Shown: piece after piece, positions 45,371 through 56,850 of the stretch | Layout of the letters: each line of letters starts with the position of its first letter | How positions within the stretch are numbered: position 1 is the stretch's first letter | DNA from: Heterohyrax brucei | Lineage: Eukaryota > Chordata > Mammalia > Hyracoidea > Procaviidae | DNA: 64,000 bases | Assembly: GCA_028571685.1 (NCBI GenBank) | Contig: CM053142.1 | Location: 72,503,296 to 72,567,295 of the forward strand | Reading direction: 5' to 3' | Translations under genes and position numbers: made by a program | The notes under the pieces: generated by a model | The model's database searches: none | What the model was told of the DNA's origin: nothing | What the model saw: only the letters and a program-made list of their open reading frames with translations

Positions 45371-46262
45371 CTTATTTTTTCTTAGTTTTTTAATCATGAT
45401 TGAGTGAAAATGTACAATCCTGTATAATTTGCATGCCACTGCTCTCCCTGCCAATGACAGCACATTCCTCTTCTCCATTCTGTACATGTCATATCCTCCT
45501 AACAATCTCCTGTCCCCTCTTCTACACCCTCTCCTCTACCTCCAATAGGAGGTCGGCAGGATGACATCCTATAGATACATGAAACCATAAAGTGCACACA
45601 CGATATGGTCACTCTATGTCACCAAGTCCAATCCATTCCTGTCAGAAGGGTTGATCTCCATTATGATTTATAACAGGGGCAGCATCAAGGCTGGGGCCAT
45701 GCTCCCAGGGGAACTCTGAGGCCCCTGGACCACCAGTTGCGGTCTTCTGGTGGACATCTCAGGATGCACCCCTTTTTATTCTTGTGTTGCCAGTGAGACT
45801 CAACTTTGTGAGCCCTATCATGGCAATCACTGGTGGTGGCTGGGCACCATCTGGTTCTTCTGGTCACATGTCGATGTATTCACCCACTCATATGCATCTG
45901 TCTGTCTTCTGGGTTCTTTTTCCCCATGTCATTTTGGTCCTTGGTGATCATCTGTTCCTGCTGAGTTGGGACCATTTGGTGTACTTCAGATGGCAGCTTG
46001 CTAGTTTTTAAGACCCCAAACGGCACTCACCAATGTCGGCTGCAGAAGATTCTCTTTGCAAAACGCTAGTTGTGCCAATTGGTTTTGATGTCCCCTGAGA
46101 GCACAGTCCCTGGACCCTGCCCCAGCTACTCTGTCCTTGTAATTTTGGGGAGAGCGAGGGTGGGTTATAGATTAGATAGTTGATAGAAATTTGGTTGGGT
46201 GAAATCAGTGACAGCACACATTAGAAAGAAAATTAATTTTAACTGGACATCTACATAACATG
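45371..46262 (-). mobile_element. L1 3' UTR insertion inside the host L1
   Basis: An inverted A-rich tail at 45375-45395 is followed by the same 3' UTR as at 933-1988 and 27082-28085, including 'caccatctggttcttctgg' at 45848 and 'actcaccaatgtcggctgca' at 46025. The host endonuclease region continues on both sides. Confidence 0.85.
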
Positions 46263-46279
46263 ATTACTTCTCCCATCTT

Positions 46280-46324
46280 AAAAAGCCAAGTGCCGTCGAG
46301 TAGGATCTGACTCATGGCCGTGCA
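46280..46324 (-). mobile_element. 45-bp AfroSINE/RTE tail micro-insertion with perfect target duplication
   Basis: Only 'aaaagccaagtgccgtcgag' and ~25 further bases of the shared SINE/RTE 3' end are present. They are bracketed by exact 11-bp copies of 'tctcccatctt' at 46269-46279 and 46325-46335. The rest of the element is missing, so reverse transcription stopped almost immediately. Confidence 0.85.
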
Positions 46325-46585
46325 TCTCCCATCTTAGACAAGTCTTTTTTAAAATCCAGTCTGCCGTTCTCTGTCTCTTTATTGATACATTTAATTCATT
46401 TACATTTAGCATGGTTATCAATAGATATGAGTATAGTGCTGTCATTTCAATGTCTTTTTTGTGCACTGTAGACAGTTCATCTGTTAAGTCTTTTGTCTTT
46501 ATGTGTTTCGTTTTTATCTTTTTCAATGTTGTTGGTTTTGTACTTGCTGAGACTTCATGTTTTTCTTATTTCTCATTTTGATGCA

Positions 46586-46991
46586 CATTGGTGTTATTTT
46601 TACGTGCCACTGAGTTGGTTCTAACTCATAGCAAACTTACACACAACAGAACGAAAAACTGCCCTATTTTGCGCCATACTCACAATCATTTTTATGCATA
46701 AGCCCACCATTGCAGCCACAGTGTCAATCCATCTCATTGAAGATCTTCCTCTTTCATCACTAACTCTCCACTCTGTCAAGCATGGTGCCCTTCTCTAGGG
46801 GCTGATCCCTCCTAACAGCACATCCAAAGTATGTAAGACAGAGCCTTGCCATCTTTCCTCCAAGAAGCATTCTTGTTGTACTTCTCCCAGAACAAATCTG
46901 TTTGTTCTTTTGGCAGTCCATGATACATTCAATATTCTCCAGTACCACAATTCAAAGGCATCAATTCTTCTTCTGTATTCCTTATGAACAG
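46586..46991 (-). mobile_element. RTE LINE 3' fragment with target duplication
   Basis: The minus-strand frame contains 'RRIDAFELWYWRILNVSW' (46795-47004), matching the RTE C-terminus at 19100-19170. Flanks are 'cattttgatgca' at 46574-46585 and 46992-47003. It is inserted in the endonuclease part of the host L1. Confidence 0.9.
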
Positions 46992-48815
46992 CATTTTGAT
47001 GCATAAGACTGATAATCTCCTTTGTGGTTACTGTAATGTTTACCTTTATTTTGCTAAATTTAACCCAGTCTTTGATTTCTTTATATCATTTTATCTTCCT
47101 CTCCATATTAAAGATCTAGGACTACGTTTTCCTTTAAGTTCTTTTTTTTTCCCCCTAATGTTTACCTAATGACATTTCTGTTTCCCTATTTTCAGTGTTT
47201 TTGACTTATCTTTGGGATTGCCTTATTTGGGCTGATATCCAGTTTCTCTGTTCTGTGTTCTAATTTTGGCTTGTTACCAGATGTTACTAAGTTTCTAACC
47301 AAAGGATACCCGTTAATATTTCTTGTAATTTGGGTTTGGTTTTTGCAGATTCGCTAAACTTTTGTTTGTCTGGATATGTCCTAATTTTGACATCATATTT
47401 GGGAGTCAGTACTGCTAGATACATAGTTCTTTGCTGGACTTTTTATGTTCCTTCAAGGCTTTGTATGTGTCATCCCATTGCCTTCTTGCCTGCATGATTT
47501 CCATTGAGCTTAGGCCTATTGATTCTGCTTCATAGGCCATTTTTCATTTATCCATAGCTACTTTTAAAAGTCTCTTCTTATCTTTAGTTTTGGCAAGTTT
47601 AATTATAATATGCTTTGGTGTCCTTCTTTGTGTAACTACCTTGTATGGATTTTGAGAAGCATCTTGGATAGACATCTCATCTTTCATGATATCAGGGAAG
47701 TTTTCTGTCAAGAAATCTTTGACAATTGTCTCTGAATTTTCTGTTACCCACCCCCCACTGCCCCCATCCTGCTACTACAGTCACTCATAGATTATTCTTC
47801 TTGAGTCTCATTTAATTCTTAGTGTTTAATTTTTTTTGTTTTTTAAAAAAAAACTGTTTTATCTGATGTTTCTTCAACCATATTGGTGTGGCATGCTTCA
47901 TCTTTGTTCTCACTACTTTGGCCTTTGATTGCCTCAATTCTGTTCCTCTGACTTTCTATTCAGCTGTCTAATTCTGTAATTGTATTATTCACTTTATGAA
48001 ACTCTAATTCTTACTGCTTTATACTTTCTTGCAGTCTGTTCAATTTGTCATTATACTCCACTGCATTTTTCCTCATCTCCTGCCTGATCCCTTGAAGAGT
48101 TCTAACTATTAATCTTTTCTATTCTACCTCTGATAATTCCAGGAAGATATCTTCATCTAGAAAAAGTCTTCATTCTATGTTTTGGGAGCTTTCTAAAGCC
48201 ATCATGGTGTGCCTCCTTGAGTGATTTGATATGGACTGTTGTGTCCAAGCCATTAGTAAGTTGTTGAATATATTTGTCTTATGTTTGCTTACTGTGTTCT
48301 ACCTTCTTATTTTGTTTAATTCTGAAATATGCAAATAGGCTGGTCATATGTGCTAGTTTGGTTATTGGTACTTCTGAAACTCAACAGGGGGCTAGAGCTT
48401 TTACTAGACATGACAGCCCAGAAGTCCATTTACTTTCGTAGTATGAATTCAGCTCCAGTGTCCAGGTAGTCAGCCACCAAGTGTATGGTGCAGGTAGCCT
48501 CTACTGTCCTAGATGGGAGTGGGTGATTGATGTAGGCACAAGTATCTGGATGTAGGCACTGAGAAAAACAGGGAGCTAGACCTTGTCTCTGCATGTCTAT
48601 GAGGGTGGTGTGTGCCCTTATGTCTGATTCTAGGTGATGGAACTGTTTCTGCCTTGAATTTCTGGATCAGGTACATTAGTAGATTTCCCTTTCCCCTTCC
48701 TCCAGTTCATTAAATTTGTCCTTGTTGGAATCTAGGAGAATGGCTCAGGGAGTCCTGCTTCTGACTTAGTTGACGGCACTGGACTCCAAGGCTTCCTCTT
48801 GGCTCTGAAGAAGTT

Positions 48816-49844
48816 TTTCCTTCTTATTTTCTTATGAAATTATATCATTAATCATTTAGGTATCTTTTTTACATCTTAACAATACCCCCTAAGAATTGAA
48901 AGGGAAACAAGATCATAACATTTGAAAGATCTGCTATTTCTATTTAGAAAAGCCCTTATAACTATTTCACTTACAGGTCTTTTGAAATTTTCAAGGAAAA
49001 GTTCCACAAGTTCTAATCTCTACATCCTCATGACAAAGAACTATTACACCCTGTACTTGAGATGTGGGTTTAGAAACCAGTGGGGTTCCCAGGAAGCCAG
49101 AACTCATCACTAGCAAGCAGGAGTGTGTGGAGAAGGCAGCAAGCATAAGATGACCTATGTTTGCCCCACACTCTGCCCTTCTTGTGCCAGAAACAAGCAC
49201 AAAAAGCATCCATGTCTACCATGAGACCCTCTAGCTAAGGAAAAGCACAGCATGTCTCTATGCTGATGCATTCACAGGTGAAAAAACAATTTACACTGTG
49301 ACCAATGCGATCGTGTTACTACATCTACATGACATATGTGTGTTCTGGAACTCAGAGAAGGGCAGTGAGGCCTATGCCCCAGAGACAACCAAGCCAAAGC
49401 CAAGTGCAGTCGAGTCGGATGGGAAAGTTGATGTCTGAGTCTCTAAAATGCACTCATGTTGCTCAGTTTTCATCCCTTTGACCACACAATATGAGTTCAC
49501 TGAATATTCCCTCTTCTTTCTCTCCCTGTGCAAGGTGGTCGATGAGTGTCAAAGAACAACAAATTCTGCTAAAGACAATGAGGTGGACAACAGAACTTTG
49601 GACACGGGTGAGAAACTTTAAGATCTACTCAAGACAGCTTCCTCAATAGTAAAATTTGTCTATAAAGAGAAAGATCACCAACGGAAAGTCAGAGGCAAGG
49701 ACACTGGCCATGCTTTGGTGTCTTGATGTCAATGGCAACCTTGAGACGCCATGGTTCTGAGTGCATTTCCAAAAGAAGTATGTGTCTTCACTCACCATAA
49801 GGCCAAAGGAATTTGATCTAACCAGCACCCAGATATGAGGTATC
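48816..49844. other. Unassigned low-repeat sequence left of block A1
   Basis: No gene was recognised. A ~20-bp 'aagtgcagtcgagtcggat' near 49400 looks like another SINE/RTE tail, without visible duplication. Confidence 0.4.
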
Positions 49845-50365
49845 ATAATTATGTTTCTGAACTCATCCTAGAAAAAATGATACATACCTCATTGCTAACT
49901 ATCATTATGATCACCTTTGAAGTACTCCCCTCAGAAAGCCATGCACCTATGCCAGTGCCTAGTCCGCCCTTCAAAGCAATTTTGGAACTCTTTCTGGAAT
50001 GGCTACCAGAGCTGTCGTCATATGACCCTTGATGTCCTGAATCTCATCAAAATGTCTTCATTTCATTATTTACTTTATCTTTGGAAAATGAACAAAGTGA
50101 TTGGGCCCAGATCAGTGAGTAGGGAGGGTGCTCCCATAAACTTATTTGTTTAATGGCAACAAATTCCCTCACAGACAACTTGCCACCATGCCACCATGCA
50201 CAGTGGCCACTGCAGAAAGAGTTCCAAAAGTGTTTTGAAGTGTGGACTAGGTGCTGGTGTCAGTGCATAGCTTTCCAAAGGGAATACTTTGAAGGTGACC
50301 GTGGTGATATACACCAATGAGGTATGTAGCACCGAGAACAATTAAGACCATAGACTTAATGCCGC
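49845..50365 (+). mobile_element. Palindromic mariner derivative, second copy
   Basis: The left part (49853-50060) is inverted mariner 3' end, reading back as far as 'gaagacattttgatgagatt'. The right part (50190-50365) is the same 3' end in plus orientation, with 'agtgcatagctttccaaagg' and 'gtgatatacaccaatgagg'. The centre (50070-50185) contains other mariner-like bases and 'gccaccatgccaccat', also found at the left edge of the 6460 fragment. No transposase frame survives. Confidence 0.7.
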
Positions 50366-50384
50366 ATTTTAACGTACACAGAGA

Positions 50385-52990
50385 AAGCACAGACGTACAT
50401 AGCAAACCATCCACCCATGCACTACTCTGGAGATAGACTGGGCCTGTCAACCTGAAAAGATGAGGTCGTGTTCTTCACCCTCCCCTGCAATGTGCTGCCA
50501 GATGAGGAACATGAGAGAACATCATATCAGAAAAAAGTGACATCAGCCTCTCCCTACGCTGTTTGCATTCTGTGTCAAAGTGGTCTCCCTCACTCCACCT
50601 ACACTCTCTCAGTCTTTCTGAGAAGGCACCACCCAAAAGCCAGCTATAAAGAACAAAGTAGAATGAGCTTTATCCTGAGAAATGTCCTCACAGGAGCAGA
50701 CCTGTGAAAATGATCCCCAGAAAAACCACACTTGAGAGACACACAGGGTCACCCGGTGCAACACAGGGTCGCCAGGAAAAAGGAAGTAAAATCCTCTGGG
50801 TAACTGTAGCCAAGATAACTCAGTCAAGCTGATGGGGAGATACCTATGGAGGGGAAAGGCTGCAAGACACTGCACGTCAGGGAGCAGAAAGAAAACCTTG
50901 GAAACACAGCAGGAGCAGATTTACGCTGCAGAGGAACATCTGAGTTCATGGAGGGCAAACGTCAGAAGTTGCAGGTGGAGCTTGTAGAACATCTTGAGGC
51001 CCAAGGAATGTGCACTTGCCCTCTCTATGCCCAGCAGGGAGGTGGTGAGAGGAGTAAACTTTACAAAGAAAGTGGTAGGCTCTCAATAGAAAACACCAAC
51101 TATGCATGAAAATAACAAACATCAGTAAAACAGGCAAAGAAAGATCCAGATATTGGATTTAACAGGAAAAAAAACAAATAATTATTTCATGTAACTACAT
51201 AGAAGACAAATTTGAAAACACCTGATAAGAATAAAAAAGAATTTTTCAAAAGGATATTCAAAAACAAATTATAATCATAAAAAAGATCACTGATTTTTTT
51301 TTTTTAAGCCTTAATTTGGGGGATTTGACAATAGGTTAGACAAAAACAAAAAGTGAAGTGAGCTGGAAGCTAAACGTGAAGAAATTACCAAGTAGAGAGA
51401 GAAAACAGATGCACGATGTGAAGGAATGTGATGGACAATAGGTTTTTTCCTTAGTAGTTAATTTAATCAGGTCCTAGAGCGAAATGAGACAGAACTAGAG
51501 AAAGGTGATATTTGAAGTCATGTAACTGAGAATTTACCAGCACACCTGGAAGGCACTATTCATAAACAAAACAGAGGAGTGAGTCCAAGAAAAGAAATAG
51601 AATTCTAGGCATATTATAATTAAACTCCACAATACCTGAGACTTTTTTTGTTTTAAATATTAGGTGATAAATGAAAGATTTTATCATAAGCAGTTATTGA
51701 TTAGTTAACTTCATACTAATGGAATCCAGAATAGACTATAATATTTCAAATATGCTGATGGAAAGTTAGTACTGAATTCTATACCTAGGCAAAATAGCAT
51801 TTAAGAATGAGGATGACATTGAAAAAGACACTATTACCTATTAGGAAGTAATACTTGAAAACTAAAGAGACAAAAAAAAAAAAAGAATATCTGCACTGTG
51901 CCCCAGTCTGGGAACAATGAAAATGCCATTATAGGAGACTGCAAAAGCAAACTGTGATGCATTCATGTAATGAAAGATGACCACATGTGACAGGATAGAG
52001 TTGCAGCTCAACACATTGATGTGGATAAGTACTGGCAACAGACTGTCACATTGAATGAAATAAGAAAGTTTCCCCAAAACACAAATATTCTGATCCCATC
52101 TGTTTAAATTTCTTCTGTGATTCCCCAAATGGAAGTGAAGGGGAGGGTATGTGACCCAGCAAGACGTGTACAGGGAAGGGGATACAACCCCGAAGAGGCA
52201 GTGGAGGATAAAGAACGTGACCCTCTGAGTGGCAGTCAGGGGAAGATGTGTTTACAGGAGTGAGGACAGCAGGAAGGAGTGTGCCCTCCAGGGGAGACTA
52301 GCTGGGAGAGAAGCTCGTACAAAGTGGAATAAACGGTAAGGGAGGCGTTGCTCAGAAGGCAGACTACCTACTCTGGCCCAGGAGAAAGAGGCATTCTGGG
52401 ACTAAGTGGGGAAATTTTATAGACTACTAGACCCCATTTGCCCAGGGAAGGGAACTATCCTCATTTCATAATGCTAATATGACACCCAGAGCCTTGTAGC
52501 AGTGCTTTGTCTGGCAGTCAGTGGACTCCACAGCCATGGGGTCTGGTGTGATCTTTGGTGGTGTCCTTGGACTGGGGTCCCACTTCTGCCATCTTCCTTG
52601 AAGCCTCTCATAATGATGTTTTCTTTGCTCTGCAGGAGTGGAGTCCTCAGCCCCATCTGGGTCCTTCAACTCGGAGGCCTGCTCCTCCATGGAGATAACA
52701 CCCGGAGAACTGGGCCATGAGAGCCTCATGACCCTATACTCATCAGACGGAAGCATCTTTTGGGTTTCCTCCAAGAACCCTCCAGTTATCCCCAAGAGAA
52801 GCACAGAGCTCCACAGCCAAGTGTCCCCTACCAGCAGTGTTATCAGTGCCAGCCATCAGCTGGAAGAGGGGCAGGTCATACACGACGCAGATCCCCTCCC
52901 ACATGACCAGCTGCCAAAAGGCACCGAGAAGGAAGCTCTGTGCAGAGCCACACTCTCCAGCCCAGTGGCCAAAGCCCCCCCTAGGGTTTA
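50385..52990 (+). repeat. Duplicated block A, copy 1
   Basis: Collinear with 58100-61655. Matching landmarks are 'gctgcagaggaacatctgag' (50926) against 'gctgcagaggaacatctcag' (58664), 'tattggatttaacag' (51152) against 'tactggatttaacag' (59746), 'ttaacttcatactaatggaa' against 'ctaacttcatactagtggaa', and 'tttaagaatgagga' in both. The block ends at the exon-like segment 52636-52991. A2 carries a Tigger-like element and an AfroSINE that are absent here. Confidence 0.75.
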
Positions 52991-52991
52991 G
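52636..52991 (+). other. Exon-like open segment of unknown gene, in block A1
   Basis: A polypyrimidine acceptor, 'gttttctttgctctgcag', precedes a 117-codon open frame that starts with Met at 52638 and ends at TAG 52989-52991. The protein is Ser/Pro-rich, with 'GHESLMTLYSSDGSIFWVSS', and I do not recognise a family. The paralogous segment at 61330-61655 keeps the acceptor and the 'gaccagctg..ataaggcaccgag' stretch but diverges elsewhere. It could be a C-terminal exon of the ZDHHC11-like gene, another decayed gene, or chance. Confidence 0.35.
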
Positions 52992-54230
52992 AGCAGATCA
53001 ATATGGACCTGTGCCCTGTCCTCAGTGCAAAGCCCAGCAGCCCCTCAGAGGAGGCCCTCAAGCCAAGAGGCAGTACAGTGTCGCGGCTATAGGTTACCCC
53101 TGCAGACACTACGTCTGAGACCTCAGGTGAAGGAGGTCTGCCAAGTGTGTGTAAATAAGAGCAGGTGCAAACAGCGCTTGGTTACTTTGGCTGTCCCCAC
53201 TTCTCCTTCCTACAGAGACATATCCATGGTGCTAGGTCCAAGACCAAGGAAAGTGTGGCGGGCACAGTGACAATGGTGAGCATTTCTAGCGTGGCACCGT
53301 CCTCCTCCTTTGTAAATGAAAAGTGGACCTATAAAAGCTGTGTTCTCATAGTGGAGGGTCCCCTGCCTCTACTGGGAGAGACACCTACACTGCACCCTGC
53401 AGAGCACATCCCTGTCCTCTCTTCCTGAGACACCCCACGAGCTGCTGCTCTCCTGACCGAGGCTGGGAAGTCTTCCAGTTCAACATCAGCTGAGTCACCC
53501 TCCACCTTTATGTCTTCCCCACACCGGGAACTGTATTTCCATAACCTCTGTGTCACAGAAACTCTCAAAAGCTGCTGGTTAATGAGGCGTGGCAGGTAAA
53601 TGGAGACCCCAAGACTGAGGCTGGTCTGTGATGGGTTGTCCCCCAAGTGAGGGATCATCTTTGCTGACAGATGTGCCCATCTTTTGTCCTGTCTCATTCA
53701 GCAGAAAGCAGCACACATAGCCCCTGCCACCTGGAAGGGACCCTGGTCTGTACTCCAGCCACATAATCCACTGAAAGAACTCATCCAGGCCAACAGGAAG
53801 CCCACAGCTGTCAGGCCCTGCGCCTGGACACAGGGCGAGTGCCAGATGGAGGACCCAAGGCTCACTCCAACCTGCGGGAGAACAACATTCTCAATTGCTT
53901 GTCTGACCGCACTTAGAAGAGAACACAATGATGCTGCTTAAACCTGGACGGAGGTGGGTAGGGAGTAGAGGAAAAGTAAAGTGAGGGACAGAAACTTAAC
54001 TTTGGGCTGAGAGAGAGAAACAGATGGAGTGTGGAAAAGGGGGTTAAACTAACCCTAGCTTAAAGCAGACGTGCTTCCACGAGTGTGTGGGTGTCTAGTC
54101 ACGATGGTTGTCATGTGACAATGCTGCGGGGGAAACTCTCAGCAGTTGTAGAACCTGGGTGTTAGGGGTGTTTGCTCTTTCTGTACAAACATTTCACCAT
54201 TTCTGTATGTTTGGAATACTTTATTAAAAA
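52992..54230. other. Unassigned GC-moderate sequence
   Basis: A possible small exon at 53217-53272 sits between 'ttcctacag' and 'atg/gtgagc' but encodes nothing I recognise. Other open frames, for example 53329-53697 on the minus strand, have no support. Confidence 0.3.
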
Positions 54231-54269
54231 TTATTGGGGGAAGTATTAGGTACGTAGGAAACAGATGTG

Positions 54270-54480
54270 GATAAAGATGTGTTTATGTTTATGAGTGTGT
54301 GTGTGAATAAGTCTGGGAGTATGTATGTCTTTGGGAGTATGCATGTTTGGGTGTGTGAATGTATGTTTATGTGAATTATAGGTATGTGAGTGTGTGTGCA
54401 CATTTATTAGTGTGAGTTTTGTGTGTTAATACATTTGTGTTTGTGTGAGTGTGTGTTTGTGTGCATGTGCTTGTGTATGA
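54270..54480 (+). repeat. TG-rich tract
   Basis: Imperfect 'gtgtgtgtgaa' and 'tatgtttatgtg' repeats, low complexity. Confidence 0.85.
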
Positions 54481-55070
54481 TCAATGATAAAACAATGGAA
54501 GAGTGAGTCAGTCTGTAAGAAGCACACAGCAGCAAAGATGGATGGAGGAGGAAGGCTGACCATGAGGCAGGTCAGTTATCAAGTCGGCAACACAGGCTTT
54601 GTGGGTGCGACTTAGTGTCTCACTCGTGGTGGACAAGGAAGAGGCTCCCAGGGCGGGCCTCCAACCCTGATATGGCTGAGGTAACACAGAGGGGCAAGCA
54701 GGTGAGTGTGGGAACTTCAGAGAGAGGACAGAAAACCTGATGGCCATAGACTAAGGGACCCCAAGGCCCCAGGCCCCTCAGAGGCTCCTTTCTTAGTGAC
54801 TTCTGCAGAGACCAGTCTGCATGACTAGACCCACTGTGTCTTCAGCAACAGGCCTAACGGGGCCTCTCTATCAGCAGGGGCATGGAGAGGCACGCAGAAG
54901 GCCCACACGATCCTCAGCAACTCCATTAGGGGAGACCCATTCTGAAGAGGCACCCTCGGACTCCAGCCCAGTGTCTCAGTTATCACCGTCACTAAAACCC
55001 AAAGACAGTGGCTCATTGCTATCCCACACCCAGACTCCAACCCTCTCTTAGTCACAGGCTCTGTCTGCAG

Positions 55071-55183
55071 TCTGAGCCTGGTCTCACCGGGTTCATCGGA
55101 TCGGTGGTGGAGCAGAGAGTGCGTACCTGCGAGAAGCACCTGGTTCAAAGGTGGACAGTGGAGGAAGCCTGCAGCAGAGACAA
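55071..55183 (+). other. Candidate coding exon of unknown gene
   Basis: A 113-bp segment lies between 'gctctgtctgcag' and 'gacaag/gtgagc', with strong splice consensus at both ends. It is open in one frame, reading 'SEPGLTGFIGSVVEQRVRTC' and 'EKHLVQRWTVEEACSRDK'. The composition looks protein-like but I recognise no family. It may be an exon of a decayed neighbouring gene. Confidence 0.3.
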
Positions 55184-55483
55184 GGTGAGCTCAGGTCCAC
55201 GTTCCTAGATGACTCCAGAGCCTCTGCTCTGGGCAGAGTCATTAGAAAAAGGTCAGCACCTTTGACTGTGTTTGGACTTTGACATCACATAATCTGGATT
55301 CTAGGCCAGATGGAGTCGTTTACACCTTCTATAACTTTACTTTGAGTACGTGTCTCAAACCTCTCTGGGCTTCACTTTGGCCTTGATGAGTTCTCTGGAC
55401 AGACGGTGGTGTTAGAAGACAGACTTGGGCCACTGGCAGGCACCCGGGCCCCCTTGGACTTCCTTCTGCTGAAGAGGCAGGTG

Positions 55484-56050
55484 TTTGAGTGTGTACATAC
55501 ATGCACAGGTTTGTGCATGTATGAGTGTGTATGTGTCTGTGTGAGACTGTATCTGTGTGTGTACTCATATAAATATGTGAGACAGTTGTAAGTGTGTGGG
55601 AGTGCATGTGTGATCATGTGTATGTGATGAATGGGTTGAGTCTGAGTTGGTAGTGTGTGTGTGTGCACCTGTGTGACCATGAATGTGACTGTGTGTGTGT
55701 GCCAGTGTGAGATTGTGTGTGTACATGCATGTGCATGTGAGTCAGTGAGTGTCAGCAACATGTATGTGAGAAGATATATGAAAGTTTGTATACATCTATT
55801 ACCATGTGTAAAAGGTAGTTATGTCCATGTAAGCATGAAAACTAGTGAATGTATGTATATCCACACCCAGTTCTGTTAATGTGCTATGACTGTTGTGCGG
55901 CTATGCCTGTGTGCTCTGGTGTGTGTGTGTGTGCACGTGCATGCATGTCAGTGTTTGAGACAATGTATGACTGCCGATTAGAGTCTGAGGGTGTGTGCAT
56001 GTGTCTGTTTGTGCATGCCCATGTAAGTACAGTATGTGGTTTTTAAGTAC
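55484..56050 (+). repeat. TG-rich tract preceding block C2
   Basis: Long stretches of 'gtgtgtgtgtgtgcac'-type repeats resemble 39270-39650 in type and in position relative to block C. Stop-free frames such as 55372-55761 on the minus strand are compositional. Confidence 0.85.
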
Positions 56051-56089
56051 ATACTTCACCTGATCCAGCCAACAGATGAATTCCTTCTA

Positions 56090-56850
56090 GGTGTACCCTC
56101 CTCTACAGCCATTCCAGCTGACAGCTGATGACAGGCTCAGTTGGCGTGCAGGCAGGGTTTTTGACTTTACCAGTTTCTGAAGGTTTGGGGGACACCGTCT
56201 TGCTGTGGTAAGGGTTATATCTCATCACAGTCTCTGTGGTCATCAAAGAGACAGCTTTTTATAATGACTGAGAAAAGGGAGATGGATTGACACTACTTTG
56301 GTGGTAATGACATGTGACATCTTTCCTTGACTGCACTTCTGCTGAAAATTTTGGAGACACATTGGTGGAGACTCTCTAACATGAGTCCACCTGGCTGACC
56401 CAGTCTCAGGCACTAAAACTTTCCCTGTGCTAAACCATGAAGAAGAAGCCATACTTTTTCCTTGATGCCATTAGGATCGAGGAAACCTTGCATCTCATTT
56501 GCCTGGTACCAGGCCAGTTGGCACCTACTGTGCTGGTGTGGTCATTAAGTGCCCCCTTCACCTTCAGTGTGTCTTAGTTTGGATGATAAATCACAGTTAC
56601 CCCACATTTAATCTGCTCTGACTCAGAAAATTGCAGTTCATTCCCTACTGAGCCCTGCCAAGAATCATCACAGAATCCAGGGCAACTCTACCAAAAGGAC
56701 TCTTGGCTCGTTAATTACAGTTCTGAAAAGAACTCCATCTGACAATAAGTGGTCCTATACTGAACAAAGCCTCTCATCACAGAGACCACCAACTCCGGCT
56801 CTGCAAATTCCTGAACCAACTGCCTTTGTTCTGAAGATGCCCCATTTCTA
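56090..56850 (+). repeat. Duplicated block C, copy 2
   Basis: Paralogous to 39656-40440 in the same orientation, preceded by the same type of TG-rich tract. No conserved reading frame. Confidence 0.75.

Larger units (their letters stand above)
40480..48815 (-). mobile_element. Near full-length L1 LINE with nested insertions
   Basis: This minus-strand L1 has its 3' UTR at 40480-41470 and ORF2 at 41655-~46580 (continuing after insertions). ORF1 lies at about 47300-48200 and the 5' UTR at 48200-48815. The 3' UTR landmarks around 40910-41180 match those at 27560-27800. The RT region near 43150-43300 corresponds to 29680-29830. The right edge reads 'aaggcttcctcttggctctg', which on the minus strand resembles the canonical L1 5' start. 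All frames are heavily broken, and it is older than the 27082 copy. It separates block C1 from block A1. Confidence 0.8.

Noticed and set aside
49398-49420. Second ultra-short SINE/RTE tail insertion
   Set aside because: Only about 20 bases match, and no target duplication could be found.
55372-55761. 129-codon minus-strand frame rich in His and Thr
   Set aside because: It is a translation of a CA/TG microsatellite tract.
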